The position numbers and the translations under genes were made by a program. The notes beneath the pieces are model-generated. The model had not been told where the DNA came from. It was given only the letters and a program-made list of their open reading frames with translations, and made no database searches. This document shows positions 1-10,772 of a stretch of 64,000 bases of DNA, in pieces. Source of the DNA: Paraphysoderma sedebokerense (taxonomy: Eukaryota > Blastocladiomycota > Physodermatomycetes > Physodermatales > Physodermataceae). The number at the start of each line of letters is the position of its first letter. Position 1 is the first letter of the stretch. The stretch is taken from positions 62,001 to 126,000 of the forward strand of contig JAHLJZ010000066.1 of the NCBI GenBank assembly GCA_025602915.1, given 5' to 3'.

Positions 1-828
1 AGGGTCAAAAATCGAAATAAAGAGAGCAGATAAACTGAGTACCAGTAGCACGATAATGTCAATGTTCGACTCAATGGTTTCACGGAGAACATTCCAATTA
101 TTTTTTAACCCACATTGCCGAATGACATCAAAGTTTGAATCGAGGTCAAGTTTCAATTGGTTATCACCTAAATCGCACTCATCAATTCTTCCTTCTCCGT
201 TTACATGTATTGTTCCCTTCAATGAATTTTTTGTATCCGACTGTACGATAAGTTTTTTGACACTGTTGTCAATCGAAAAGTCGAGCGATGATTCTGTCCT
301 GGACCCCAGAAATATGACCTTCGAATTAAACCCGGAGTATAATTGAGACTGTAATACAGATGACTGAAATATCATACCACCGTAAGTGGGTATCAACAAT
401 AATTTAATTGTACATTTAAATAGGACTATATCGATTGATAATTTGGTTTCAATGTCATTTGAGAGCTTCTCAGGAATACCTAATGTACAATTAACCAAGG
501 CGATGATATACGGCATTTGAATGGTCCTTATGGCGGAAACGTTCAATTGCTTTCCATTCCTATTAGAGCAATCAATTCGAAGAAAATGCCACTTGTTGAA
601 GTCGTTGTTGGGAATATCGATGTATTTGTTGTACAGCGAACTCTTATTAACTGGTTCAACCGAAATATTGATTCCTTTTTTATCGAGTATCGTATTACAG
701 GGATTATTGGCGATGACAGAAGGTTCCGGTTCAGGACATTGACCTGGTGTTGTTGAATTAATTGGCGGCGTTTGAGCGCGAATTCCGAAGACGGTTAATA
801 CCAAGAATGATATCACCTTGAGATGGAA
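1..828 (-). CDS. Secreted/membrane ectodomain protein, paralogue A (partial, start unresolved)
   Basis: The minus strand carries an open frame that leaves the window at base 1 and aligns residue by residue with the gene at 1569-3329 (shared stretches such as INISVEPVNKSSLYNKYID and NKWHFLRIDCSNRNG). It covers the signal-peptide region, the Cys- and Asn-rich extracellular domain with many N-x-S/T sites, and the first membrane segment near the edge. Where the paralogue has its ATG, this copy has TTC (826-828), and an in-frame stop lies a few codons upstream. The first in-frame Met is about 105 codons further in. Either a 5' exon was missed or the start was lost. The frame is otherwise open, so I cannot call it dead. 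Function unknown. Confidence 0.6.
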
Positions 829-1105
829 GTTCGCCGTTGACGGCAGTGCTTAATGAATGAGATTTCAATTTGTACCTGGGTTTCGACACCTTAAGATACG
901 TTGGAACCACTAAGTATAAGATATGACAAGTTTGATCGAATTAGTTTTTCAATTTATTATGGTACAAGCCTATTTTATCGGGCTGTGACGAATGCATCAA
1001 GAGCATCGCGCGAGCTTAACTCAACATAGACTTGGCCTCTAATTATATAAAATTCATACAATACTTCCAATTAATATCTTGTAATTCGATTCAAAGCTTA
1101 ACTAT

Positions 1106-1480
1106 TTATGCAAATTTTTTCGGTTGGGCTATGTCAGTGCCTTTAGGGTAATATTGAATAATACCTCCGATGTATTTTGTATTCAATTGAGGATCGTTGG
1201 GCGTGCCGCGTGGACGAGATAATCCATATACTTTGAGCAAACGTCCTTCGTTTTTACATCTGGTTACAAGTTGAATCAGCTTGAAGTACATCTGACATTA
1301 TCACCGAAATATTAAAGCAAGCAAATACCTATCAGAGAGTACCACACGTAATTAACAACAATGTTTTTGTCACAACCTACCTTCATCCTGATCGATGCAT
1401 GGAGGGTCAAGCGTTTCTTTTGCGTTAAAGTTAATCATATCTAATAATTCTTCGCATAGTATCTAAAAGAAGATTATAAA
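1106..1480 (-). CDS. Putative small spliced gene, unknown function
   Basis: The minus strand holds two coding-looking blocks. The block at 1106-1291 gives a 61-codon frame ending in a basic tail (LKVYGLSRPRGTPNDPQ, then KYIGGIIQYYPKG). A block near 1385-1475 follows a good acceptor (cttttag) and ends at a GTAGGT donor, reading LCEELLDMINFNAKETLDPP. The phases of the two blocks do not join cleanly with the splice sites I can see: the donor leaves phase 1, while the 61-codon frame needs phase 0. The gene model is therefore unresolved, and the ATG of the 61-codon block could itself be the start. I do not recognise the product. It lies between the two paralogous membrane genes. Confidence 0.3.
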
Positions 1481-1568
1481 TGAGAATTAAAGCACGAAAA
1501 ATGTAATGATTCTTTCCTTTTTCCTTCTTGCTTTTTATTACCATTTAATACTATCGTTTGTGACTGAA

Positions 1569-3329
1569 TCAGTACAATTTTGAATTGTTTGAAATGCTAT
1601 GCAGTGATTTTCTAAACTCGAATTCCTTCTCATTTTTCATCCATATCCTTCTATAATGCCAGATATTTGTTAAGAGACCCAAAATAGATACTAAGATTGC
1701 CATCAAAAACATATGATTTCGTGTAACCAGAACCGTACTAAAATCCCTAAGAAGACCTGCACGCAATGTATGGTATCCCACAACTATTATCGGGCCCAAA
1801 CAGAACCATATTCCGGCATACTTGGATTCGTTTGCCGTATATTTAGTGATTCCAATTAGGGTTGACCCAAAGAACGTCAAACAGAGCATGTAAACTGCGT
1901 ATGCTGTCATATACAACAGACCGCTAGGAAACAACAATACTATATTCAGGAAAGCAGGAATTGCCAGCAGCACAAAGCCTAACTTTGCGTATACCCTACC
2001 TCCTTTCCAATGCCTGAGTGTATTTATCAATGTAAATACCGTGATGCAGTTCCGCAACATCTTACCGATGCTGACATTCGGGTTGATAAGTTCAGTCAGT
2101 AGAGAAACACCGATATCTTGCGCGATGGACCGATGGATTTCCAATAAACCCATAATTTCAGGCTTTATCTTTGGATCGCCATGACTAAATATCTTTAATC
2201 CCAGAAAGTTGCTCCACAGTATTTCAAAGTTAGACGGACCTAAGGCCATTAGAAGCCAAGTGACTAAGTTATTCGGTAAGCGATACAAGCGACACAGTTT
2301 CGGAGTCATATAAATCGAATGAATAACAGATATTAATATCGGCAAAAATGTGACAGAGTAAACAATGATTGGTAAGAGTATTAAGTTGTTGTCTATTTCC
2401 GTCGAAAATGCGATGGCAATACGCGAAAGGGAAGAATAAGTTGAAAGGATTGAAATCGATAATGATGCAACTGGTTTAGCCCGTTGTTTACGGTCAAATG
2501 TTGAAACCATGACAGCTATTATACTGAATATCATCAGTATCATAATGTCCAAATTTGACCTGATGCTCTTGAAAAAGACAGTCCAATTATTTTTCAACCC
2601 ACACTGCCAAATACCACTGAAGTTTGATTCGAAATCGATACTCATTTTGCTATCCCCCAGGACACAGTTTTCGACCGCGCCATCTCCCGCAATATGTATT
2701 ACTCCTTCTAAGGGACTCCGTTTATCCGGTAACACTACGAGGTCTGTCGTGCGATTCACAATGTAAAGGGCAATAGAGGGTACCGCTCTAGACCTCAACG
2801 AAATAAATTTGAAATTGTTCCTGCAAGTAAAGGAAGGCGGTAATATTGACGACTGAAATATGAGACCGCTGGTGCTACGAGGATAAATTTCTTCTAAATG
2901 TACTTTACAATTGACGAAGAGTATGTCCATCGGCCGGTAACCTTCGGGTATTGTTTCGTTTGCTGTATTCTTGAACTTCTCAGGGAAGCCTATGGTGCAA
3001 TTTACCAAAGCAATGATATAAGACATTTGATACGTCCTTATTGCGGTGACATTTAGTGGTTCCCCATTCCTGTTGGAGCAATCAATTCGCAGAAAATGCC
3101 ATTTATTGAATTCGTCCTTCGGAACATCGATGTATTTGTTGTATAGCGAACTCGTGTTGACAGGTTCAACCGAAATATTAACGCCTTTTTTATCTAGTAG
3201 GGGATTGCACGGATTATTGACGATGATAGATGGTAGTGGCTCCGAGCAATTTGTTGGAGGAAGAGATTGCGTTCGGACGACATGGCTCAAAATGGCCAAT
3301 ATAATGAACGAAATCAACTGAAGATGCAT
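1569..3329 (-). CDS. Secreted ectodomain plus multipass membrane protein, paralogue B
   Basis: A single-exon 586-codon frame. Residues 1-20 form a signal peptide. Residues 25-260 are a luminal/extracellular domain with several Cys and about ten N-glycosylation sequons. From about residue 262 there are eight or so hydrophobic segments (for example IMILMIFSIIAVMVSTF, LILLPIIVYSVTFLPILISV, LGFVLLAIPAFLNIVLLF, HMFLMAILVSILGLL), ending in a short basic cytoplasmic tail. The shape recalls a receptor or transporter with a large ectodomain, but no motif identifies a family. The partial copy at 1-828 is its tandem paralogue in the same orientation. The ATG at 3327-3329 directly precedes the signal peptide and fits as the start. 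Function unknown; membrane location is inferred from hydrophobicity only. Confidence 0.75.
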   Translation of the reverse strand: MHLQLISFIILAILSHVVRTQSLPPTNCSEPLPSIIVNNPCNPLLDKKGVNISVEPVNTSSLYNKYIDVPKDEFNKWHFLRIDCSNRNGEPLNVTAIRTYQMSYIIALVNCTIGFPEKFKNTANETIPEGYRPMDILFVNCKVHLEEIYPRSTSGLIFQSSILPPSFTCRNNFKFISLRSRAVPSIALYIVNRTTDLVVLPDKRSPLEGVIHIAGDGAVENCVLGDSKMSIDFESNFSGIWQCGLKNNWTVFFKSIRSNLDIMILMIFSIIAVMVSTFDRKQRAKPVASLSISILSTYSSLSRIAIAFSTEIDNNLILLPIIVYSVTFLPILISVIHSIYMTPKLCRLYRLPNNLVTWLLMALGPSNFEILWSNFLGLKIFSHGDPKIKPEIMGLLEIHRSIAQDIGVSLLTELINPNVSIGKMLRNCITVFTLINTLRHWKGGRVYAKLGFVLLAIPAFLNIVLLFPSGLLYMTAYAVYMLCLTFFGSTLIGITKYTANESKYAGIWFCLGPIIVVGYHTLRAGLLRDFSTVLVTRNHMFLMAILVSILGLLTNIWHYRRIWMKNEKEFEFRKSLHSISNNSKLY

Positions 3330-3818
3330 CTATAATGCCTCGCAATTGTAGTGGTTACGGAAATTCGATCCCAATAGTGTAAATTTTGCCCAGAGTCAAT
3401 AGAAGGATTAGCTAAGGGAGTATGCATTCATCCACATTTACTTTACAAGAGAACGTCCTCTGGAAGAGTATTATATGTGGCAGCGCAAATCAAGCCGTGC
3501 ACACGGCACGCACCGCGCCAGCTTATACACGCAGAGCCACCATAGACAATAATAATATAATGTAGGTTCTCAATCTCTCTATTAATGATTTGATATGCGA
3601 CATCCAATTGCCGGCTTAGAAGTCTTCTTCGGCAATTGTCTACTTGTTGCTGTTTTTAGTTCTGTGAAAACTTTTCGAGCGATCTGCCCGTCCCTACCGA
3701 AGCTTACTATCAGATGCAAGATGTGGAAGAATTTTCCATTACAGCAAGAGTTAAGTTCGAACTCTAATTATATTACTGGACAGAAGTGTAAATTTTAAAT
3801 AGAAACTTCAAAATTAAT

Positions 3819-4178
3819 TCAAGACGATACACTCTTAAGAGGGAACGCCGATTTGGCCTGGCTGTCCGCTTTTATTGACATTCGTTCCTTCTGTCCCAAC
3901 AATTCTCGCTCATCTTCCATCCAAAATTTTCCACCGCTTTGCTCCTTTGCAATCAACTGCGTTCTCTCCATTCTTATCCTTATTTCTACATGGTCTTTTC
4001 CGAAATGAACCTTCGGCCGCAAAACGTGTTTCCCATGAAGGCCTGGTTTTAGTGGGGATACATTCCACAATGAATAAACTGAGAAGATTTGAGGTTTTTG
4101 TTTTCTTTCGTCAAATGACAGAAGAGTATAAAACCGATGATGAGGAGACCAAAGTCTTTGTGTGTTTTGGGCTTATTT
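3819..4178 (-). CDS. Coding-like exon(s), unknown protein, 5' end not found
   Basis: The minus strand is open for about 119 codons with a charged, protein-like C-terminal half (HFGKDHVEIRIRMERTQ, then KFWMEDERELLGQKERMS) and ends at TGA 3819. There is no in-frame ATG at the 5' side. An acceptor-like ttctcag near 4085-4095 suggests that upstream exons join in another frame; one candidate reads as a Ser/Lys-rich, presequence-like segment. On the plus strand a 119-codon frame (3875-4234) overlaps it, so strand choice is uncertain. I could not recognise a family. Confidence 0.25.
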
Positions 4179-4778
4179 TGTTGAGGAGAGCGTGGAATTG
4201 TGTTCTAGAAAGAGTGGATTTGATCGAACGTTAGTTGTATGTTTGGGTGCAGAATGGCTCTTGCGAGTTGACTTTTCAGCTTGCTATGATTCCTGGATGG
4301 AAGTGTGTTAGATTTTTTTCATTTCCCTTGTTCCGTCTTTTCTCTTTTATTATTTAGCAGTAACTAGGGAGAAATACGGATAGAGAGGGATGAAAAAAGT
4401 CAAGGTGATTAGAATCGAGGTTCGGATTGGAAGTATTTCGCCGTCCTTGTAAAAAAGGAAGTGTGAATATTTCGATGATGGTTTTAAACTTGATCTTATA
4501 TGATTGACTTTTATCTTTCGCATTTCTCCATTGCATGTATTTGCCTATCCTTTTTATGCTAAACTATTACATGTCTGTCTTTCGAATTGGCGAGTTTTGT
4601 TGATAAAAATATTCTGGAGGATAGTCAATTTTTCTGAAGTTCAGCAGATAATGTTGCGATGCGACAAAGGCCGATATGATAGAATCGGAATCCCTTGTAT
4701 AAATTTACAATTTATTTACATCCCACACTGATGGCACCCCTTGGGAATGATAACTGACTCTATCCCAGTGTCATTGGA

Positions 4779-5509
4779 TCATTCAGTCTCCAGCACCTTC
4801 GTCAACTCATTCATCAGTTCCTTTTTTACATTTTCCGGGACATTCCCTATTACGAGATCCAAAAAAATGACATGACAAACCGCCGAAAGGCAAAAATCAA
4901 TGTACAGGTTTTAGTTTAAACAAGAAACAAATTGAGCAAGATCCAGAAAAACCATACTTTGAGCAAACTCCATCACATCATTCAATAAACTATCCACTGA
5001 CACATTTTCGATTCCTTTCTCCTGAATTCGTCCTATTCCGGTACCGTAAAAGATGAGATAGGCATAACACCCGAAATTAATCAACACCGATACAAGACAA
5101 GCAAAAAGTTAAAAAGAAAATCATATAGTCAACTTGATATGTGATTCATTCCCTCCAACAAGAGATAACGGGCAATGTACTGACAGGATTTGAGTGTAGA
5201 AATAAAAGTCAACTTACCCTGGACTTTTGTTCTGACGTTGTCTTTCCAACCACACTCTATCAACTTTTGTTTTAGCAGCTGCTTTAACCTAATTCATTTC
5301 AATAGTTTGAGGAATATGATAATTGTGGAAAAAGAAAAATCATCCATGAGAACTTTTCGTTACTCTTTATAGTTCCATTTCGCTTATCGGGTTCTGTTTG
5401 GATCCAAACTAGATTTCGAATGAATGAGCCGATTATCAATGTTAACAAACCTTTCTTTCTCACCGCTAGCGACCAATTTTTCCATCAATTGCTGCTTTTC
5501 TTTGTCCAT
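4779..5509 (-). CDS. SUS1: ENY2/Sus1, SAGA and TREX-2 subunit
   Basis: Four exons join to a 90-codon protein: 5451-5509, 5218-5288, 4958-5032 and 4779-4846, all with GT-AG introns and consistent phases. The product begins MDKEKQQLMEKLVASGEKER, continues LKQLLKQKLIECGWKDNVR and then QEKGIENVSVDSLLNDV, and ends NVPENVKKELMNELTKVLE. This matches the whole length of the ENY2/Sus1 family (about 90-100 residues), including the ECGW(K/R)D motif and the helical C-terminus VPxxVKKELxxxI. In other eukaryotes this small helical protein sits in the SAGA deubiquitinase module and in TREX-2 at the nuclear pore, linking transcription to mRNA export. Identification is by family alignment from memory; the splicing is my own. 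Confidence 0.92.
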
Positions 5510-6078
5510 CTCTATTCTTTTGGTAATTTCGTAAGTTGGTTGTGGATTGTGAATGGGTCCGGTGGTCTGTTGGTCCGCGTAGTTGGCGATGGCTTGAAGA
5601 TTGAATGGATAAAAATCGAGAATATCGGATATATTAATAGTAAAGCAAGGGGAAATGATGATGGCACTTTGTTGCTTCTGGGTGCGGAGTTTGTGACTTC
5701 TTGTTAAGGTGGTCGGAAGAGTCCGTGTCTTACATCGACTTTTTTAAGGTCCATTGTTCGTAGTCTGATCGAACTCAATAAACCAATGTGAGATAATTAA
5801 AACTCTCTTAATGAAGTTTCGGATGATTGTTCAATTAGATTATTATTTAGAATACAATCAATACACAAATTTGCTGAATGAGTTTGGTAATTTTGGACAA
5901 TTTGCTGCACTCCAATTCTCGTTTCCATTTTTCCCGATTTCGGAAAAGATTACTCCTCCAAACTTGGTTAAAACTATCGATCATTGAACTTCTCAGATGT
6001 CACTCAATTTTGCACTGTCTTCTTTGACCCCAACATTTCATCACAGTGTTGATTAATAACCCGATCTGTCTGTTTCCT
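5510..6078. other. Intergenic between SUS1 and TIM13
   Basis: The gap contains the 5' flank of SUS1 and the 3' flank of TIM13. A 95-codon plus-strand frame over 5420-5707 overlaps SUS1 exon 1 and has no recognisable content. I see no RNA gene or repeat. Confidence 0.5.
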
Positions 6079-6874
6079 TTACATCAACCCACCGCTACCG
6101 CCTGCTTCCCTCTGTGCGCGGCCAATGTACGATTTTGACACTATGTTCCAGGCTTCCATGTATCGGTCCATACATTTCGCTAGGCATGTCTGTTGGTGAT
6201 TAAGGTTGATATAGGTCGGAGTGGCAACGCAAATCGTAGAGAAAATAAAAGTTGGTTTTAGGATTTAAAGAATGAAAGTGAAGATTAAAAAGAAAAACCG
6301 AACCTGTTCAGAAGAATCTAATCGTGCTCCCGGTTTCGTAATACATTTGTTGAAGCATTTATCACCCATTTTCTATTTGAAGTGGGAAGTCAGCAATCGC
6401 AGGAAACATTTCAATAGTATCATATAGAATATAAATCAGGAGACTGAAATCCGGGACTTACATTCACCAGTTCCTGAGCGTTTGCCAACGCCAACTCGGA
6501 TTTAACTTGATCCATAATCTGTTGTTTCTTGGCATCTAGATTGGGGTTGCTACCACCTCCAAGACCAGACAATCCTCCTAAAGATGATGCACTATTGAAT
6601 CGTGAATTTAGAGTATTCCGATTCATAACAAACGTTGATAGATTAAACGAATTTGGTATGGAGTGAATCATCCGAGGGGGTTATATTGGTCGAGATAAAT
6701 GCAAACGAGACGAGAAAAGATGAGATGTTTTGTGAGCACAAATACTCTTGACACATAGTACGAAACAACCGGAAATCAAATCGGAGAAGAGAGATACCGG
6801 AACTAAAAACAAAAAAGCAGGAGTAAACGGAAGAATGAAAATTTGACGTACCCTCCAAAGCCGTAGTCCGACAT
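6079..6874 (-). CDS. TIM13: Tim13, small TIM chaperone of the mitochondrial intermembrane space
   Basis: Four exons (6852-6874, 6462-6591, 6304-6372, 6079-6189) give 110 residues starting MSDYGFGGASSLGGLSGLGG. The Gly-rich N-terminus is followed by QIMDQVKSELALANAQELVN and the twin CX3C pair: CFNKC, then CLAKC followed by MDRYMEAWNIVSKSY. The spacing and the KCITKPGARLDSSEQ segment are those of Tim13, which pairs with Tim8 to carry inner-membrane precursors such as Tim23 across the intermembrane space. The first exon is only 23 nt, chosen because its GTACGT donor and the caatag acceptor join in phase to the Gly-rich segment. It lies head to tail with SUS1. Confidence 0.93.
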
Positions 6875-7421
6875 TTATTATTTCAAATTGGAAATTTCAA
6901 CAAATAAAAAAGATTCCGAAGATGAAAATATCTTTCGGTATATCAAGCAATAATTTCAATAGTTCCACCTAGTTCGACCCCAAGTGACGTCAATTGGAAT
7001 TGGTAATTTACTGTAATCACGTGAATATTGCTATGGCGACATGGAAACGCGAATAGTGGAATCCAGAAAGCAGAGAATAAGAAAAGTATACAGATATAAT
7101 ATTACCAAAAGCGGTTTTCCATTATGAAATGATATCGCTGATATCCGTTTAACGGTTTTTTTCGTGTAACAACTGTTTATTTGTAACTACATAAACCACA
7201 CATCCCAATTTACTTGTTACGAAAGCCAAAACCTCTGGATTACTCCATTGCAAGAATACAAAAATGATATGGCACACAGTTTCACTATACTTATATAATT
7301 ACTTGAAGTGATATGATTTAAGATCAGCTTCGACCTAACATCTCGGCAAAACTCTACTAACCAAACGGTTTTGAATGGTTGAACGACGATACTTGAGAAG
7401 CCATTTTGTGCATAGTTGATG
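6875..7421. other. Intergenic, TIM13 to 7422
   Basis: AT-rich flanking sequence with an ATG-proximal region of TIM13 and a probable 3' UTR of the next gene. Nothing else recognised. Confidence 0.5.
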
Positions 7422-8333
7422 TCATTTCCCGTATTGAGATTTCCTTCTAGCTTCTCTCATCAATTTTGGTCTTTTTCGGTTTGGTCCACTAATACTTGAT
7501 TTGACCGGCTTGATAACGTCTAACTGCTTTTCAGAACTCGAAACGCGCCGTTTTCGAGGATTCGAGGAGGACGACGATTGCTGTCTCACAGGCTGTGATA
7601 ACGGTGAGCGACGTTTGGCGGCGAGCGATAATGTAGCTGGAACGGTACTTAAATCTGGCTTCCTTTTGTCACTTAGAGGTGACTTTGATGTCTGATGTTG
7701 AGCGTTGGCTTTCACAAACGATGTCGGCGTATCCATGACTGTATTTTCATCATTGCCGAGGTCGTCATTTTTTCTCTTAATTGTACTTTTGCATTGAGGA
7801 ATATCAGTCAAGGACGGAATATTTGGTCCATGAAGGTTGAGGAATGGCGTTGGAGTGTCGGGTACGTTTGAGGCCGCCGCTGACGAGGAATTAAAGGAAC
7901 GGATCATGTAGTTGGTTGGAGGTGGGTTTAGCGTAGATTTTTTTCGGATACTCGAGTTTGAGTTATAATAGGGACTGTCGCTTTGGTTGTCATCCGATTC
8001 TTGTTCATCTTCTGACTGGTTGTCACTGCTGTTTTCCTGATCGCTACGTAACTGATTGTCATCCTCATCTCGCCAAGAATAACGTTCATAAGTATCGTCT
8101 GGTTCTGGGTACCAGCCTCCTTCACTAGTCTCATCATCATCATCATCCTCTTCACTTATGTCACTTCGACCTTCTTCTTGGTCGTCGTCACTTCCAAATT
8201 CCTGCATAAGTAAATACGCCATCATCAGGAGACGGTTTCGGTTCCTGGTATGAATCAAGTAGCAAAATGGTAACATGTATAGTGGATTATTTCGACCATA
8301 TCGAAGCATAAGGTACATCAAAGCTAAGTCCAT
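7422..8333 (-). CDS. Acidic, Ser-rich protein with basic C-terminus (probably nuclear), unknown
   Basis: A 303-codon frame. Residues 1-45 are unusually rich in Leu, Met and Tyr, residues 48-125 are a strongly acidic Asp/Glu/Ser stretch, and the C-terminal third is basic and Ser/Pro-rich with several SP sites and Lys/Arg clusters typical of nuclear proteins. An alternative model is likely: the sequence tatttacttatgcag just before the acidic part (about 8205) is a good acceptor in phase 0. It would join the upstream exon ending at 8483 (GTGAGT donor, phase 0), giving a protein that starts at 8665 and skips the Leu/Met-rich piece. I do not recognise the family. Confidence 0.6.
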   Translation of the reverse strand: MDLALMYLMLRYGRNNPLYMLPFCYLIHTRNRNRLLMMAYLLMQEFGSDDDQEEGRSDISEEDDDDDETSEGGWYPEPDDTYERYSWRDEDDNQLRSDQENSSDNQSEDEQESDDNQSDSPYYNSNSSIRKKSTLNPPPTNYMIRSFNSSSAAASNVPDTPTPFLNLHGPNIPSLTDIPQCKSTIKRKNDDLGNDENTVMDTPTSFVKANAQHQTSKSPLSDKRKPDLSTVPATLSLAAKRRSPLSQPVRQQSSSSSNPRKRRVSSSEKQLDVIKPVKSSISGPNRKRPKLMREARRKSQYGK

Positions 8334-8425
8334 GTCGTATGTCGCTTAGACAACTTTGGCCGCTGACGGATCAGAAAAAACAAGAAGACAGGGAGGGCGA
8401 TGTTCGTCGCTTCAAGAGCAGTTTT

Positions 8426-8665
8426 TTAAATGCACAACTATGGAAACAAATGTTGAGGAATTGGAAATGATTTCTGACTCACTCTGATCGGCGACTCATT
8501 AAGGTTAAGATTGAGTTGTGATGTCAAAGAATCTAAAGCTTGAGATCCAAACTTGATTGATTCACCGACCGCCTGGGAACCGTTGACATCTCTATTGTCA
8601 ACACACTCTCGGTAATTTAATGTATAATACAACATCATATCTGAAATCAAGCTGTAAGCTGTCAT
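8426..8665 (-). CDS. Small putative gene, or first exon of the 7422-8333 protein
   Basis: From ATG 8665 the minus strand reads MTAYSLISDMMLYYTLNYRE and continues for 61 codons to a GTGAGT donor at 8482. Two outcomes are possible. A 45-nt intron to catag at 8438 adds three codons and stops, giving a 64-residue protein. A 279-nt intron to the acceptor near 8204 fuses it in phase to the acidic protein. I favour the second because both ends are in phase 0 and the acceptor is strong. No family recognised. Confidence 0.4.
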
Positions 8666-8911
8666 AGCATTGAGAGTTCTCAGCGCTATAGTGTGTTATT
8701 TCTAGAATTAGTTCTATTCATGAAAATGAATGTTTGCAGAAAATAACGGTAAGCACCAATAGGAACTGACAGGCGTGTTTCTGAATGCCCAACGTCAAAA
8801 TCAATTCTGCGTTACAATACATAAAGATAAAGTAAAAAAAACGACCTCGACGGCCGATAATTTTATTATAAGCTGGGGTAATGATTCTTTACTTTTGTAT
8901 TTTCCAGCCTT

Positions 8912-8999
8912 ACTTTGTTTGTAGTTTCATTTTGGACAGATTCTCGATTGTCGGCTAACTTTCTTTGTAGTTTCATTTTGAACAGATTCTCCATTGTCG
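8912..8999. repeat. Two-copy 42-bp direct repeat
   Basis: Units 8912-8953 and 8958-8999 share ttgtagtttcattttg and the following acagattct..attgtcg, differing at about three positions, with a period of 46 bp. The repeat lies in the intergenic stretch 8666-9334, where I found no gene. Confidence 0.85.
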
Positions 9000-9334
9000 T
9001 CGACACCTCCGCCTTGTGGCAATTGTCATATTGAAACTGCTTACTATCCGCTTCCTGTCAGATACAGCATCAATATAGACTGATTTTGCGCTGATATTTT
9101 TATTTGTCGATTCAAATTTCTAGAATCCATCTACACAATGACTCCGCTTCGTGATGTACCAGTAATGCATTTAACGCGGTTGCAGGAATTAGCTTAAATG
9201 CATTGCAACCTTGAAGAATCGAAATGGACTGCACCACCTGTTGCTTTAAAAACCGACAAGATTAAAGCTGCAACATGAAATAGCCCGTAAGAGCATTTCT
9301 CTGTAGCGACAGTTAGTGACACCTACCAGAGAGA

Positions 9335-10772
9335 ATGAAGAAATTCTACATAATACTGTCTGTGACGAATTTTTTGATTCAGCAGATATATGCAGGAATT
9401 TTACACCGCAGGGATGTATCTCTAGGCAAATATCACATTGAATTAACTTCAGTTCCCCTGCCGACAAACGATACATTCCGTTACTTGGACATTTTGGATG
9501 GTAAACTAGACTTTACGTACACTTATCCATCCTCCGCTGGAGATGGCGTAGACATATATATTGTAAGTCACTACTCTCACTGATTGTACAGGCAGCACTA
9601 ATGCTAGTACATAATAACTATATTTCGTTAACGCAGCTTGATACTGGGATTCTTACCAATCATACATATTTTGGAAGTCGGGCCAAAATGATAAAGAATT
9701 TTGTGGAAGGTCAGCCTGACACTGACCTACAAGGTCATGGTACGTTGCCTAGTCTTACATTTCACCATTTGATTATCCCGCCCTCTTATCTAATTTCATT
9801 GTTGGGCAATTAATTTTATCTTTTAAATTCTAGGAACTCATGTTGCTGGCATAGCTGCTATGGTTGCCCGAAAGGCGAACATATTCGGCATAAAAGTAGT
9901 AGGTAAATTGATAATAAGTGATTCATGTCATTTTATTTTACGTTATAATTCTGATAACTTGCCACACATTGTAGAAGGGAAATTCCCCGAGTCTGATACC
10001 TCTGTTGCAATGAGGAGGATCGTTCAGGGCATCAGTTCGCCACGGAGCAGATAAAAAGGAATGGCCGACCTTCCGTCATTAACATGTCCATTGGCAGCAA
10101 TGTGGTGATGCCTGCAGTTGGTATGTAGTATAGCGTGACATTGCCAATTGATTGAATGTTTATAATTTTATTATTTTGAAAATCACATTAGAACAAGCTA
10201 TGAAGCAAGCAGCCTCTCTAGGCATTCCTGTCATTAGAGGAGCCGGGAACGAAGGCGTAGACGCATGCCAATTAACCTTGTCCGACGAACCGGCAGTAAT
10301 AGTAGTTGGTAATTCGAATTCCAATAACACTCGGTCACCGCGATCAAACTATGGTACATGCGTCGATATATTCGCCCAGTACGTGTCGATTTTATTACAA
10401 TTAATTCCGTAATCGATCTACCTAACTTAGATTCTTATGTTTATAAGGGGAACAGAGATTTTTTCTGCGTCGCCCCTCGACGTTAACGGAAGCAGAAACC
10501 TAACTGGCACATCCATGTCGTCACCACTTGTTGCAGGTATCGTGTCGATCCAACTCAATTTTCTGCCTCCATGAACTTTGCTAAACATAAGACAATTTTC
10601 TTCTGATACAGGAATCACATCTATACTGTTATCTATGGGAGCACCTTCAAATGATTTGCTGAATCAACTTCGCCAAATTTCAAACACCATGTTAAAACCA
10701 ACCCCACCGGACCGCTTTGATCATAAAGTTGCTTCATTGGAATTACTTGTCAGCCGAAATCAAGGCAAATAA
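9335..10772 (+). pseudogene. Subtilisin-like serine protease (S8), copy 1, with a frameshift
   Basis: Eight exons can be traced (9335-9562, 9637-9739, 9834-9902, 9975-10120, 10192-10378, 10448-10536, 10612-10772, with a frame break in the fourth). A signal peptide is followed by a short Asn/Pro region and FRYLDILDGKLDFTYTYP. Then come the S8 motifs: Asp in LDTGI, His in GHGTHVAG (split by an intron), the oxyanion Asn in GAGNEG and Ser in GTSMSSP. There is no recognisable I9 inhibitor prodomain. Near 10030 the expected Ile-Gln-Phe codons lack one base relative to copies 2 and 4 (ggcatcagttcgcc), which puts the downstream exon out of frame and reaches a stop. All other parts look functional, so this is either a recent pseudogene or a sequencing error. 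Confidence 0.8.
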
